Positions 13,705 through 21,675 of a stretch of DNA of 35,634 bases are shown piece by piece (positions within the stretch are counted from its first letter, which is position 1; every line of letters begins with the position of its first letter). A program made the translations under genes and the position numbers. The notes under the pieces are model-generated. The model saw only the letters and a list, made by a program, of their open reading frames with translations, did no database searches and had not been told where the DNA came from. The stretch is from Campylobacterota bacterium. GTDB lineage: Bacteria; Campylobacterota; Campylobacteria; Campylobacterales; Sulfurimonadaceae. The stretch lies in the NCBI GenBank assembly GCA_023379705.1, contig JAMCPS010000083.1, forward strand, positions 1 through 35,634. The letters are read 5' to 3'.

Positions 13705-14445
13705 TTAGCTGTTTATGATTGATTTAATATTGCGGGTTATTTCGCAGCACTTTGCGATTTTTTGCGTGTGGTTGAGGGTGTCGTCCAATAGGACGTTGAC
13801 GATCGATGAACCAACGATGACACCATCTGCGCCCTGCACTTTTTCACGGGCTGTTTGCTCGTTTACTCCAAATCCGACATAAACAGGTGTCTGAGAATGG
13901 CGTTTAATCATGGCAAGTACAGCCCCTAAATCCTCAGCCTTACCGCTTCCCGTAATTCCCGCATAGGCTACGAGGTAGATAAACTTGCGCGCATTGGCCG
14001 TAATGGTCGCTATTCGCTCTTCACTGTCTGTTGGAGCGACAAAAGAGATGTTTGCAAGAGAGCGACTTTCAAAAAGATCGTGATACGCAAGTGCTTCTTC
14101 GTATGGAACGTCGGGAATTATCAGACCATTGACTCCGATCTGTTTTGCACGGTCGAGTAATTTTTCCATTCCATACTGATAAAACGGATTAAAATAACCC
14201 ATCCATAAAGTATCAATAGAAGGGGCAACGGCCTCTGAAATCGTCAATATATCGGCAAAGCGAAAGCCGTTTGCCAAAGACCTCTCATTGGCCTCTTCGA
14301 TGACGGGACCATCGGCTACGGGATCGGAAAAAGGAACCCCGAGTTCAAGTGTATCAACCCCGTTTTGGCCCAATGCCAAAGCCAAATCAATCGTAAATTC
14401 TGTGTCGGGATATCCCGCAGTTATGTAAGCTACTAAGTGTTTCAC
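13705..14445 (-). CDS. trpA: Tryptophan synthase alpha subunit
   Basis: 246 residues, a TIM barrel slightly shorter than the E. coli protein because the first helix is trimmed. The signature LELGVPFSDPVADGPVIE contains the catalytic Glu34 and Asp45, equivalent to Glu49 and Asp60 of enteric TrpA. The phosphate-binding loop GFGVNEQ and GADGVIVGSS are present. The subunit cleaves indole-glycerol phosphate to indole and glyceraldehyde 3-phosphate and passes indole to TrpB, which is not encoded in this window. The gene overlaps the stop of the Hpt gene by 4 bases. The ssrA promoter begins directly after its stop codon. Confidence 0.95.
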   Translation of the reverse strand: MKHLVAYITAGYPDTEFTIDLALALGQNGVDTLELGVPFSDPVADGPVIEEANERSLANGFRFADILTISEAVAPSIDTLWMGYFNPFYQYGMEKLLDRAKQIGVNGLIIPDVPYEEALAYHDLFESRSLANISFVAPTDSEERIATITANARKFIYLVAYAGITGSGKAEDLGAVLAMIKRHSQTPVYVGFGVNEQTAREKVQGADGVIVGSSIVNVLLDDTLNHTQKIAKCCEITRNIKSIINS

Positions 14446-14846
14446 GCTTTCTCCATATCAGGTAATATTAATAGTGAAAAATGAATTTTTGAAAGTTCAT
14501 TGTCCATTTTGAAATCTTCTTGCCACTGCGTAAACATATCTGAAACATTGATGAGCCATGTGATGGTCTCTTCATTGACGACTTGATCACATATTCTCAG
14601 CTGTTCAAGCGCATCTTCGACCAATGTCGCAAGACGTACCATAGGAGCTATCTGTAAATATCCCGAAGCGGATTTGATGTTGTGAAAAATACGAAATAGC
14701 TCTTCGATACTGCGATGATAGCGATCAGTATTTCCCAAATCAACAATCAACGGCTCCATAATCTCAATCATCATTGAATAATGATCGAGAAATTCATCAA
14801 TGATTTCAAAATCAAAATTATTTTCAAGATCGTTGCGAATGCCCAT
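14442..14846 (-). CDS. Stand-alone Hpt-domain phosphotransfer protein
   Basis: 134 residues forming one helical bundle. The phosphorylatable histidine is His55 in LFRIFHNIKSASGYL, with the usual H-N-I-K-S/G-A-S-G pattern and a second helix (MVRLATLVEDALEQLRI). There is no kinase or receiver domain, so it should act as a phosphate relay between a hybrid kinase and a response regulator. A hybrid kinase with its own Hpt domain is encoded at 23890-25809, so the partner is not certain. The gene is the first of a two-gene operon with trpA, which is a metabolically odd pairing. Confidence 0.85.
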   Translation of the reverse strand: MGIRNDLENNFDFEIIDEFLDHYSMMIEIMEPLIVDLGNTDRYHRSIEELFRIFHNIKSASGYLQIAPMVRLATLVEDALEQLRICDQVVNEETITWLINVSDMFTQWQEDFKMDNELSKIHFSLLILPDMEKA

Positions 14847-14982
14847 ATCTGCTGAACTCCTAATATGTGGAAATTATACCTCTGTTTTCTTTAATATCAA
14901 CATTCAAAATGCCTACAAAAGCGCAGGCCATAAAAGTTTTCGCTAAACTATCTATCTCAATTATGTTCACATTAGGCTAATT

Positions 14983-15771
14983 ATGAAAAAACTATCAATA
15001 AGCAGCATTGCAAAACGTAAAAACGGCGATCCATTGGTCATGATTACAGCGTATGACGCGTTATTTGCCAGATTGTTCGAAGAGAGTGCCGACATCTTGC
15101 TTGTCGGGGACAGTCTCACTATGAGTTTTGGCGGCAATACAGATACCCTCAGTGCTACGATGGATCAGATGATTTACCATACTGCCGCTGTTTGCAAAGG
15201 TGCACCCAATACGTTTGTCATTTGCGATATGCCCTTTGGCACGTACATCGATGAGAAAACCGCGTTTGCCAATGCCCTGCGTGTTTATCAAGAGACTCCT
15301 GCCGATGCCGTCAAAATCGAAGGGGGAGCCGATAAGGCCTATCTCGTAAAATATCTGACACAAAACGGTATTGCCGTATGCGGACACATCGGACTGCTTC
15401 CGCAAAGCGTTCGTGCCGAGGGCGGCTACAAAGTCAAAGGCAAATCCGAAGAGGAAGCACTATCCCTCATAGAAGATGCACGCTCAATCGAAAATGCAGG
15501 TGCCTTTATCATCGTTATCGAAGGGGTAAAGGCGGATGTTGCTGCACGTGTCGCACAAAGCGTTAGTGTACCCGTCATAGGGATCGGTGCCGGTAACGGT
15601 GTGGATGGCCAAGTTTTGGTTTTTTCCGATATGCTGGGTCTGTACGAACCGTTTGTCCCTAAATTTGTCAAACAATACATAAATGGTGCAAAAACGGTCA
15701 AAGAAGCGGTAAAAAAATACAGCTCTGAAGTTCAAAATCGCTCATTTCCTGATGAAAATCATGTTTACTAA
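14983..15771 (+). CDS. panB: 3-methyl-2-oxobutanoate hydroxymethyltransferase (pantothenate synthesis)
   Basis: 262 residues, full length. It transfers a hydroxymethyl group from methylene-tetrahydrofolate to 2-oxoisovalerate to give ketopantoate. Key residues: Asp43 (LLVGDSL) and Asp82 (ICDMPFG) for the metal, Glu113 in KIEGG, His135 in CGHIGLLPQS and the catalytic Glu180 in IVIEGV. The start at 14983 gives the normal family N-terminus (KLSISSIAKRKNGDPLVMIT). The upstream gap of 136 bases is divergent from the Hpt gene. ruvB follows after 12 bases on the same strand. Confidence 0.96.
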   Translation: MKKLSISSIAKRKNGDPLVMITAYDALFARLFEESADILLVGDSLTMSFGGNTDTLSATMDQMIYHTAAVCKGAPNTFVICDMPFGTYIDEKTAFANALRVYQETPADAVKIEGGADKAYLVKYLTQNGIAVCGHIGLLPQSVRAEGGYKVKGKSEEEALSLIEDARSIENAGAFIIVIEGVKADVAARVAQSVSVPVIGIGAGNGVDGQVLVFSDMLGLYEPFVPKFVKQYINGAKTVKEAVKKYSSEVQNRSFPDENHVY

Positions 15772-15783
15772 GAGGTTAGTCTA

Positions 15784-16791
15784 GTGGAACGAATCGTAGA
15801 AATCGAAAAGTTCACTGCCGAAGACGCAACCGAACTCTCCTTGCGTCCTAGCGCATGGCAAGATTACGTCGGACAAGAGCAGATCAAAAGAAATCTGGGT
15901 GTCTTCATCGAAGCCAGCAGTAAACGTAACGAAGCGCTTGATCACGTTCTTTTTTACGGACCACCTGGTTTGGGAAAAACCACCCTCGCCCTCATCATCG
16001 CCAATGAGATGGGAAGTAATATCAAAGTCACCGCTGCCCCGATGATCGAAAAAAGCGGCGACCTCGCGGCATTGCTGACCAATCTCGAAGAGGGAGATAT
16101 TCTTTTCATAGATGAAATTCATCGCCTCTCTCCTGCGGTTGAAGAGATCCTCTACCCCTCTATGGAAGATTTCAGGCTCGACATCATCATAGGTTCAGGC
16201 CCTGCGGCACAAACGGTCAAGATTGATCTTCCCCGTTTTACCCTCATCGGAGCCACGACACGTGCAGGGATGCTCTCCAATCCGTTACGTGACCGATTCG
16301 GTATGAATTTTCGCCTCCAATTTTACACCCCTGAAGAACTTTCAACGATTGTCGTCCAAGCCTCGATAAAACTGGGAAAAACGATCGATGACAAAGCGGC
16401 TATGGAAATTGCCAAACGTTCCCGTGGAACTCCGCGTATTGCCCTGCGCCTGCTCAAGCGGGTACGTGATTTTGCAGAAGTGGCCAATGAAAGCAGTATT
16501 TTGTTTGAGCGCTCCCAATACGCACTCGATCAATTGGGAATCAATGCACATGGATTTGATGAAATGGACATACGGTTACTCAAACTGCTCATGGATGCCA
16601 AAGGGCGTGCTATGGGATTAAGCACCATAGCCGCAGCACTGAGCGAAGATGAGGGGACGATTGAGGATGTCCTCGAACCCTATCTTCTCGCCAATGGCTA
16701 TCTAGAGCGTACCTCACGCGGACGTTTGGCTACCCCAAAGACGTATGAATTGCTTAAATTCGGCAATCCGCCGTTGTCCCTGATTGATTAA
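15784..16791 (+). CDS. ruvB: Holliday junction branch-migration ATPase RuvB
   Basis: 335 residues. RuvB forms the hexameric motor that drives branch migration with RuvA. AAA+ features: Walker A GPPGLGKT at 59-66, Walker [11 protein letters not shown] near 105-114, sensor I in [11 protein letters not shown], and the arginine-finger region NPLRDRFGM. The C-terminal winged helix ([21 protein letters not shown]) is present. The start codon is GTG, with AGAGG 10 bases upstream; no ATG gives a better N-terminus. It is probably co-transcribed with panB. Confidence 0.97.
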   Translation: MERIVEIEKFTAEDATELSLRPSAWQDYVGQEQIKRNLGVFIEASSKRNEALDHVLFYGPPGLGKTTLALIIANEMGSNIKVTAAPMIEKSGDLAALLTNLEEGDILFIDEIHRLSPAVEEILYPSMEDFRLDIIIGSGPAAQTVKIDLPRFTLIGATTRAGMLSNPLRDRFGMNFRLQFYTPEELSTIVVQASIKLGKTIDDKAAMEIAKRSRGTPRIALRLLKRVRDFAEVANESSILFERSQYALDQLGINAHGFDEMDIRLLKLLMDAKGRAMGLSTIAAALSEDEGTIEDVLEPYLLANGYLERTSRGRLATPKTYELLKFGNPPLSLID

Positions 16792-16873
16792 TACCGTTAA
16801 CATAGCATTATTCTAATATTTTAAAAAATAGATTATCATGTCAGTACTCAAATATTAACACACGGAGATCACC

Positions 16874-17242
16874 ATGAAAAAAATTCTTGCATTAGCACTA
16901 GCTCTTAGCGCTACGGTATTATTGGCTTGCCCTATGAAAGGCGGCATGATGAACGGAGGCTGTCAAGGCGGTATGGGACAAAAATGTCAATGTGACACTT
17001 CTAAACTTCCTCCGCGTCTTGAAGCTTTGGGTCTAAACGATGGACAAAAAGCACAAGTTCAAAAGATTCGTGAAGAAGGAAAAGCATTTCACAATCAACA
17101 GCACGAGAAAATGATGGCGGTGCTCACTCCTGAACAAGTAAAAAAATTCGAGTCTACAACCCCTGCAGCATGCCCTAAAAAAGAGATGAAAATGAAAATA
17201 CCGGCAGCTGGCATGGGATGCAAAAACTGCGATAAAAAATAA
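16874..17242 (+). CDS. Met/Cys-rich secreted Spy/CpxP-like protein
   Basis: 122 residues with a signal sequence (MKKILALALALSATVLLAC). Cys19 could be lipidated, although the lipobox is weak, so a soluble periplasmic protein is also possible. The mature N-terminus is rich in Met, Gly and Cys (CPMKGGMMNGGCQGGMGQKC), and the C-terminus has further Cys and Met including CKNCDKK. Between them is a helical region with the Spy/CpxP pattern LTPEQVKKFE. The layout suggests binding of a thiophilic metal such as copper and a role in envelope stress. It is 3 bases upstream of a response-regulator gene, so it is probably part of the regulon it is cotranscribed with. Confidence 0.7.
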   Translation: MKKILALALALSATVLLACPMKGGMMNGGCQGGMGQKCQCDTSKLPPRLEALGLNDGQKAQVQKIREEGKAFHNQQHEKMMAVLTPEQVKKFESTTPAACPKKEMKMKIPAAGMGCKNCDKK

Positions 17243-17245
17243 TAT

Positions 17246-17908
17246 ATGACTAAAATCCTCCTCATCGAAGACGATCTGGAAATTTCCGATTTACTCGGAC
17301 AATATCTGGAACGTTTTGGTATGGAGGTCATCGCTTACGCCCATCCGCAATCTGCTCTTAATTCCCTCTCAATAGAATCCTATGATCTAGTACTGTTAGA
17401 CTTGACTTTACCAGATATTGATGGCTTAGAAGTTTGCCGCATGTTACGAGAACGCAGTGATATCCCCATCATTATCTCCTCGGCTCGCAGTGATTTGGGA
17501 GACAAAGTAATAGCCCTTGAGCTGGGTGCCGATGACTACCTTCCAAAACCCTATGAACCGCGGGAGTTGGTTGCCCGAATTCAAAGTCTTCTTAGACGTA
17601 TCAGCGGTAAAACGATACAAGCAAGCAGTGAAATGTTTAGGGTTGATGAAACAGGTATTTACAAAGAGGGACAGCTTTTACCTTTGACACGTGCAGAATT
17701 TGAAGTTCTCGCACTGTTGATTAAGCATCGTCATCAAGTCGTTTCTCGTGATTTTATCGCTAACAATGCCATTTCCCTCCAATGGGAAAGCTCAGAACGC
17801 AGTATCGACGTTTTGATAAGTCGTATCCGTCAAAAGATTGAACCCAATCCAAAACACCCTACCCTCATACGCTCCGTACGCGGAATGGGATATCAGTTCA
17901 CGCTATGA
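17246..17908 (+). CDS. OmpR/PhoB-family response regulator
   Basis: 220 residues. The receiver domain (1-118) has the acidic pair Glu8-Asp9, the phosphorylation site Asp52 (LVLLDLTLPDIDG), a switch Ser (IIISSARSD) and the Lys in LPKPYEP. The winged-helix output domain (about 130-220) contains PLTRAEFEVLALLIKHR and SIDVLISRIRQKIE ending in GMGYQF. Its stop overlaps the start of the kinase gene by 4 bases, so the two form a two-component pair. The upstream Met/Cys-rich protein suggests a metal or envelope-stress signal. In relatives this pair resembles ArsRS, but the trigger cannot be read from sequence. Confidence 0.93.
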   Translation: MTKILLIEDDLEISDLLGQYLERFGMEVIAYAHPQSALNSLSIESYDLVLLDLTLPDIDGLEVCRMLRERSDIPIIISSARSDLGDKVIALELGADDYLPKPYEPRELVARIQSLLRRISGKTIQASSEMFRVDETGIYKEGQLLPLTRAEFEVLALLIKHRHQVVSRDFIANNAISLQWESSERSIDVLISRIRQKIEPNPKHPTLIRSVRGMGYQFTL

Positions 17909-19110
17909 TAGCCCCTCACCATTCTGTTTTTTTTAAACTTCACTCTTTTTTTATTATTGCATCCATTGTTTTGATCCTCTTATTGACTTCTGCGTATCAG
18001 GAACAAGAGACACAGCGTCAGCGTGTTTTGGTTCATCGTTCAATAGAACTTTCCAATGCGCTTGAACAGATACAACCACACACCTGCGCCACACAAAATC
18101 GCAAACTTCACATATTGGGATTCGAGTCTATTAACGGCATCAATGCCCAAGCCAAACGCCTCATGCTTCCCTCTTTTTTAGAAGAGAAACTCCGTCTCAA
18201 TAATATCAAGGTATCGATCTATCGTGACACTAAAGGGGTTGTTTATGCTCTTGGGAGAGAACATTGTACGATGTTTTATCGTGACACGGCCGAGGGGCAG
18301 ACTTACTATTTCGTATGGTTTTTATTTTTTGCCCTTATGGGCGGTTTGATCAGCATCTATTTGCTCCTGTGGCGCAATCTCTTGCCACTAAAACGGCTCT
18401 ATGAACAAATCAAACGCTATGGTGAAGGGGAAGCAATTCCCTACACGCCAAGCCGTGGAAAAGATGAAATTGCCCTTATTTCCAATGCCTTTCACAATGC
18501 ATTGGAAAAACAAAATAAACTCAAATCCTCACGGGAACTTTTCTTGCGCAATATCATGCATGAGCTCAAAACCCCGATCATGAAGGGAAAATTCATCGTC
18601 GAGCTCGAAGAGCCCAGTTCCAATACGACTTTGTTGGGAAAACTGTTTTCACGAATGGAACATCTCATTTTCCAGATGGCTCAAATCGAAAAAATGCATG
18701 CTTTTCATTTACAACGCACACTCACTCCTCTCAATGCCATGATTGCCACTGCAATGGAGCGTTTACTCATCGATTCGCAAAGTCTTCAATGGGAAAAATG
18801 CGATCAGCTTATCATGGTTGATGAGGAGCTCTTTACAAGTGCTTTGCAAAATCTCATCGATAATGCCGTACGCCATGCAACTGCTTTGCCCGTAACGATT
18901 CATTGTGATAAAGAAAAAATATGTATTCAAAACAGCGGAGAACCATTAAAACGTCCTGTTCAAGAAGCATTGCAGGCGTTTGTAACGGAAAAAAGTGAAG
19001 GTGGATTAGGATTGGGGCTGTACATTGCCCAATCGGTGTGTGAACTGCATGATTTTGAACTAAATTATACCTATGAAGAGGGAATTCACACCTTTTGTAT
19101 ACGTTTTTGA
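17905..19110 (+). CDS. ArsS-like sensor histidine kinase
   Basis: 401 residues. One N-terminal transmembrane helix (about 9-29), a periplasmic sensor region of about 105 residues with Cys61 and Cys121, and a second transmembrane helix (about 136-156). A HAMP-like linker leads to the H-box FLRNIMHELKTPIMKGKF with His219, which closely resembles helicobacter ArsS kinases. The N-box LQNLIDNAVRHA (Asn316, Asn320) and the G-box EGGLGLGLYIA complete the ATPase domain. It should phosphorylate the regulator encoded directly upstream. Its 3' end overlaps the convergent lgt gene by 25 bases. Confidence 0.9.
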   Translation: MIAPHHSVFFKLHSFFIIASIVLILLLTSAYQEQETQRQRVLVHRSIELSNALEQIQPHTCATQNRKLHILGFESINGINAQAKRLMLPSFLEEKLRLNNIKVSIYRDTKGVVYALGREHCTMFYRDTAEGQTYYFVWFLFFALMGGLISIYLLLWRNLLPLKRLYEQIKRYGEGEAIPYTPSRGKDEIALISNAFHNALEKQNKLKSSRELFLRNIMHELKTPIMKGKFIVELEEPSSNTTLLGKLFSRMEHLIFQMAQIEKMHAFHLQRTLTPLNAMIATAMERLLIDSQSLQWEKCDQLIMVDEELFTSALQNLIDNAVRHATALPVTIHCDKEKICIQNSGEPLKRPVQEALQAFVTEKSEGGLGLGLYIAQSVCELHDFELNYTYEEGIHTFCIRF

Positions 19111-19904
19111 AGAATCATCCAAATACCCAAAGACACTGCAGCCATCGCCAAGCTTAATGCCATTCCAAGTGTCATCCATTCCCCAACAATATAGCCAATC
19201 TGCGCATCGGGTGCACGATAAAACTCAACCCCTGCCCGTCCAATGCCATATAAAAATCCATAAAGAAGTATCAACTCACCTTCGAATGTTTTACGAGCTC
19301 TGTACGCATAGATAATAACAAAGACGACAATACCCTCAATAAATGCTTCATAGAGCTGTGAAGGGTGGCGCAACGTATCATAAACATAGATTCCCCAAGG
19401 CACATCGGTGGCACGTCCGATAAGCTCTTGATTGAGAAAGTTCCCGATACGGCCAAACACATACCCCAAAGGAACCGAAACCGCCACTAAATCCATCAAC
19501 AGACCAAACGGTATCCCGTGTTTACGGTGATACAAATAAGAACCTAATAAAAAGCCAAGTATCGCACCGTGAAAACTCATCCCTCTAATTCCGACAAAAT
19601 GTCCATCCATAAAAGGGTTAAAAATCTGCCAAGGTTGGGTCAAATAATACATCGTATGGGTATCATAAAAGAGGATATAGCCTAATCTGGCACCTAAAAT
19701 CACCCCTATCTCAGCATAAATAAAATAATCATCCAATTGCTCTTTGGTGATTGCAATGGCATCTTTTTTGACAATCCATTTGGCAATCATAAGGGCTGAT
19801 AGAAGTGCCAAAACATACATCAGTCCATACCAATGAATAGGAATAGGCCCTAAGTTAAAAGCAACAGGATTAAAATGTTCGTAGATATGGTTCCAAAATT
19901 CCAT
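19086..19904 (-). CDS. lgt: Prolipoprotein diacylglyceryl transferase
   Basis: 272 residues and seven membrane segments. The Lgt signature is intact: GYVFGRIGNFLNQELIGRAT, with the essential Arg and Asn, plus GIRGMSFHGAILG and LRHPSQLYEA. The enzyme attaches diacylglycerol to the lipobox cysteine of prolipoproteins in the inner membrane. It is needed for the lipoprotein at 989-1795, among others. It is the last gene of the hemN operon: the stop of the HugZ-like gene (19905) touches its ATG at 19904. The 3' end overlaps the end of the convergent kinase gene. Confidence 0.96.
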   Translation of the reverse strand: MEFWNHIYEHFNPVAFNLGPIPIHWYGLMYVLALLSALMIAKWIVKKDAIAITKEQLDDYFIYAEIGVILGARLGYILFYDTHTMYYLTQPWQIFNPFMDGHFVGIRGMSFHGAILGFLLGSYLYHRKHGIPFGLLMDLVAVSVPLGYVFGRIGNFLNQELIGRATDVPWGIYVYDTLRHPSQLYEAFIEGIVVFVIIYAYRARKTFEGELILLYGFLYGIGRAGVEFYRAPDAQIGYIVGEWMTLGMALSLAMAAVSLGIWMILQKRIQKV

Positions 19905-20390
19905 TTATTTCCTTTGATGATGACCACTAATAGACGTGACCACCTCGAGATTGTCATCCAAACGGTATGCTTGTCCAAATCCCATAACAGCACTTCCGCT
20001 TTGTGCCCTTAGGGCAAACAGATGAAAATCGCCCATTTTTGCCAAATTATCTACAAGTTCGGCATCAAAACGATTTTTTAAAAGCTTAATACCCGCATCA
20101 AAGTCGCTCGTATCACGTACTGCTTCTTTCACCGAGGCTTCAATGGTTATGCGTTTACGCGCATACGGCTGTATACAGATATTCTCATCTTCTGCAAACA
20201 ACAAAGAGAGATGATCGGTAGAGAGTAAATTTTTACCGTGCTGTGCCACGGTACTGATCAAAATATAAAAAGTATTCCCCTCCCGCGCGAAAGGAGCGGT
20301 CGATGCATACGCTTTTTGTTCAGGTGTCAATGAGGCAATCATACAGGTTTTAAAACCTGCTAAAAAATCTGTTACTTCCGCATTCGTCAT
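19905..20390 (-). CDS. HugZ-like FMN-binding split-barrel protein
   Basis: 161 residues of the pyridoxamine-phosphate-oxidase-like split-barrel fold (STAPFAREGNTFYILIS, then TDHLSLLFAE and ARKRITIEASV). The C-terminal LFALRAQSGSAVMGFGQAYRL matches the HugZ/HutZ pattern GxFGxA, a heme-degrading family in Helicobacter and Campylobacter. HugZ itself is about 250 residues, so this is a shorter version that lacks the extra C-terminal domain. The neighbour hemN (heme synthesis) fits a heme link. An alternative is a general flavin-binding oxidoreductase. It overlaps the Fe-S gene by 4 bases. Confidence 0.65.
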   Translation of the reverse strand: MTNAEVTDFLAGFKTCMIASLTPEQKAYASTAPFAREGNTFYILISTVAQHGKNLLSTDHLSLLFAEDENICIQPYARKRITIEASVKEAVRDTSDFDAGIKLLKNRFDAELVDNLAKMGDFHLFALRAQSGSAVMGFGQAYRLDDNLEVVTSISGHHQRK

Positions 20391-21673
20391 TTTGATTTCA
20401 ACGCTTCGGCCATCAGCTCTATAGGATTTTTAAAGACCACATCCACATTGGCTTCGAACATCGAGTTATTGATCTGCATACGGCAGGCACTGCACTCTGC
20501 GGTCACGATTTGAGCCCCTGTGTTTCGGATCATGGCCGCTTTTGGACGTCCTGCTGCTTGTGCCAAATGAAACTTCTCCGTTTGCATCGTCACTCCGCCG
20601 AATCCACAGCAGGCGTTTGGATCACTCATCTCTGTGATGGTGTAGTTTTGTGCAACCAAACGACGTGGTTCTTGATAAATACCCTGCATTTTACGGGCAT
20701 GACACGGATCATGATAAGTAACAACCAAATCACTTTTCCCTTTGGATGCAAGAATTTCTTTGATATTGGTATTTTTTTCTAACCATTCAGTTGCCATAAA
20801 TACTTTTTCTTTAATCTTTTTCGCACGTTCCAGCCACTGTGGCTGATCGTGGAAAAAATGTTCATAATCAATTTTGATCATTGCACTGCACGTAGCTTCA
20901 GGGATGATAATCGCCTCAACGTCTGCGGCAAAACTCTCAAAATATTCGATGTTCTTTTTTGCATTATGATCAACCGTGGCAAAGTCACCCGTAAAATAGG
21001 CAGGCGCCCCGCAGCAGAGCTGTTTTTTAGGGATAAATACATCAATTTCAAGTTCTTCGAGTATCTCTACTAGACCTTTACCTATCTCCGTATAATTGTA
21101 GTTTGCCAGACATCCGATGAATACTGCAACGCGTTGTTTTCCGCCGTTTGAAATATTCTCCGGGTAACTGTTTAGAAATGATGTTTTACCCATCGATGGC
21201 AAAAGACGGTCTTTTTTGATGATTGGGAGGCTAAAGCGAGGCTCCATCGATTGGGTTTGTGCTTTGATCTTGAACCCGCACGTTTGAAATACGTATCCCA
21301 GTTTAAAAAGGATATCCATCGTAGTACGGTGTCGTAAAAGGTAGAAAAACAGACGTTTAAACCATGCTATTCCAAATTTATCCGCTAAGTCGGCACGGAC
21401 TTGTTCAATGATCATGTCCGTAGGAAGTGCTTTTGGACAAACATCCACACAGTTTGTACATAAAAAACAGCTCTCAAATATATCTTTGGCATTGAAATCG
21501 AGTTCCAATTCTCCACGCTGATAGGCACCTAAAAGATCGATAAATCCGCGAGGAGAGGTTACTTCATCGGCATTAACATTGTGTATTGTACATACAGGGA
21601 TACATTTCCCGCACTTGATACATGCATCCGAGGTCTCAGTATAGTTGAAAATTTCATGAGGTTGTGCTGACAT
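20387..21673 (-). CDS. Fe-S oxidoreductase subunit with two [4Fe-4S] clusters and CCG domains (GlcF/LutA/HdrD-like)
   Basis: 428 residues. Two ferredoxin-type motifs at the N-terminus: Cys18-21-24-28 (CIKCGKCIPVC) and Cys68-71-74-78 (CFLCTNCVDVC). Two cysteine-rich CCG domains follow, marked by LCCGAPAYF and NACCGFGG with the upstream FIGCLANYNY and TYHDPCHARKM. This is the architecture of the Fe-S subunit of glycolate, lactate or heterodisulfide-type oxidoreductases. No flavoprotein subunit is encoded nearby, so the electron donor is unknown. In this operon it sits between hemN and the HugZ-like gene, 2 bases after the hemN stop. Confidence 0.85.
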   Translation of the reverse strand: MSAQPHEIFNYTETSDACIKCGKCIPVCTIHNVNADEVTSPRGFIDLLGAYQRGELELDFNAKDIFESCFLCTNCVDVCPKALPTDMIIEQVRADLADKFGIAWFKRLFFYLLRHRTTMDILFKLGYVFQTCGFKIKAQTQSMEPRFSLPIIKKDRLLPSMGKTSFLNSYPENISNGGKQRVAVFIGCLANYNYTEIGKGLVEILEELEIDVFIPKKQLCCGAPAYFTGDFATVDHNAKKNIEYFESFAADVEAIIIPEATCSAMIKIDYEHFFHDQPQWLERAKKIKEKVFMATEWLEKNTNIKEILASKGKSDLVVTYHDPCHARKMQGIYQEPRRLVAQNYTITEMSDPNACCGFGGVTMQTEKFHLAQAAGRPKAAMIRNTGAQIVTAECSACRMQINNSMFEANVDVVFKNPIELMAEALKSK

Positions 21674-21675
21674 GG

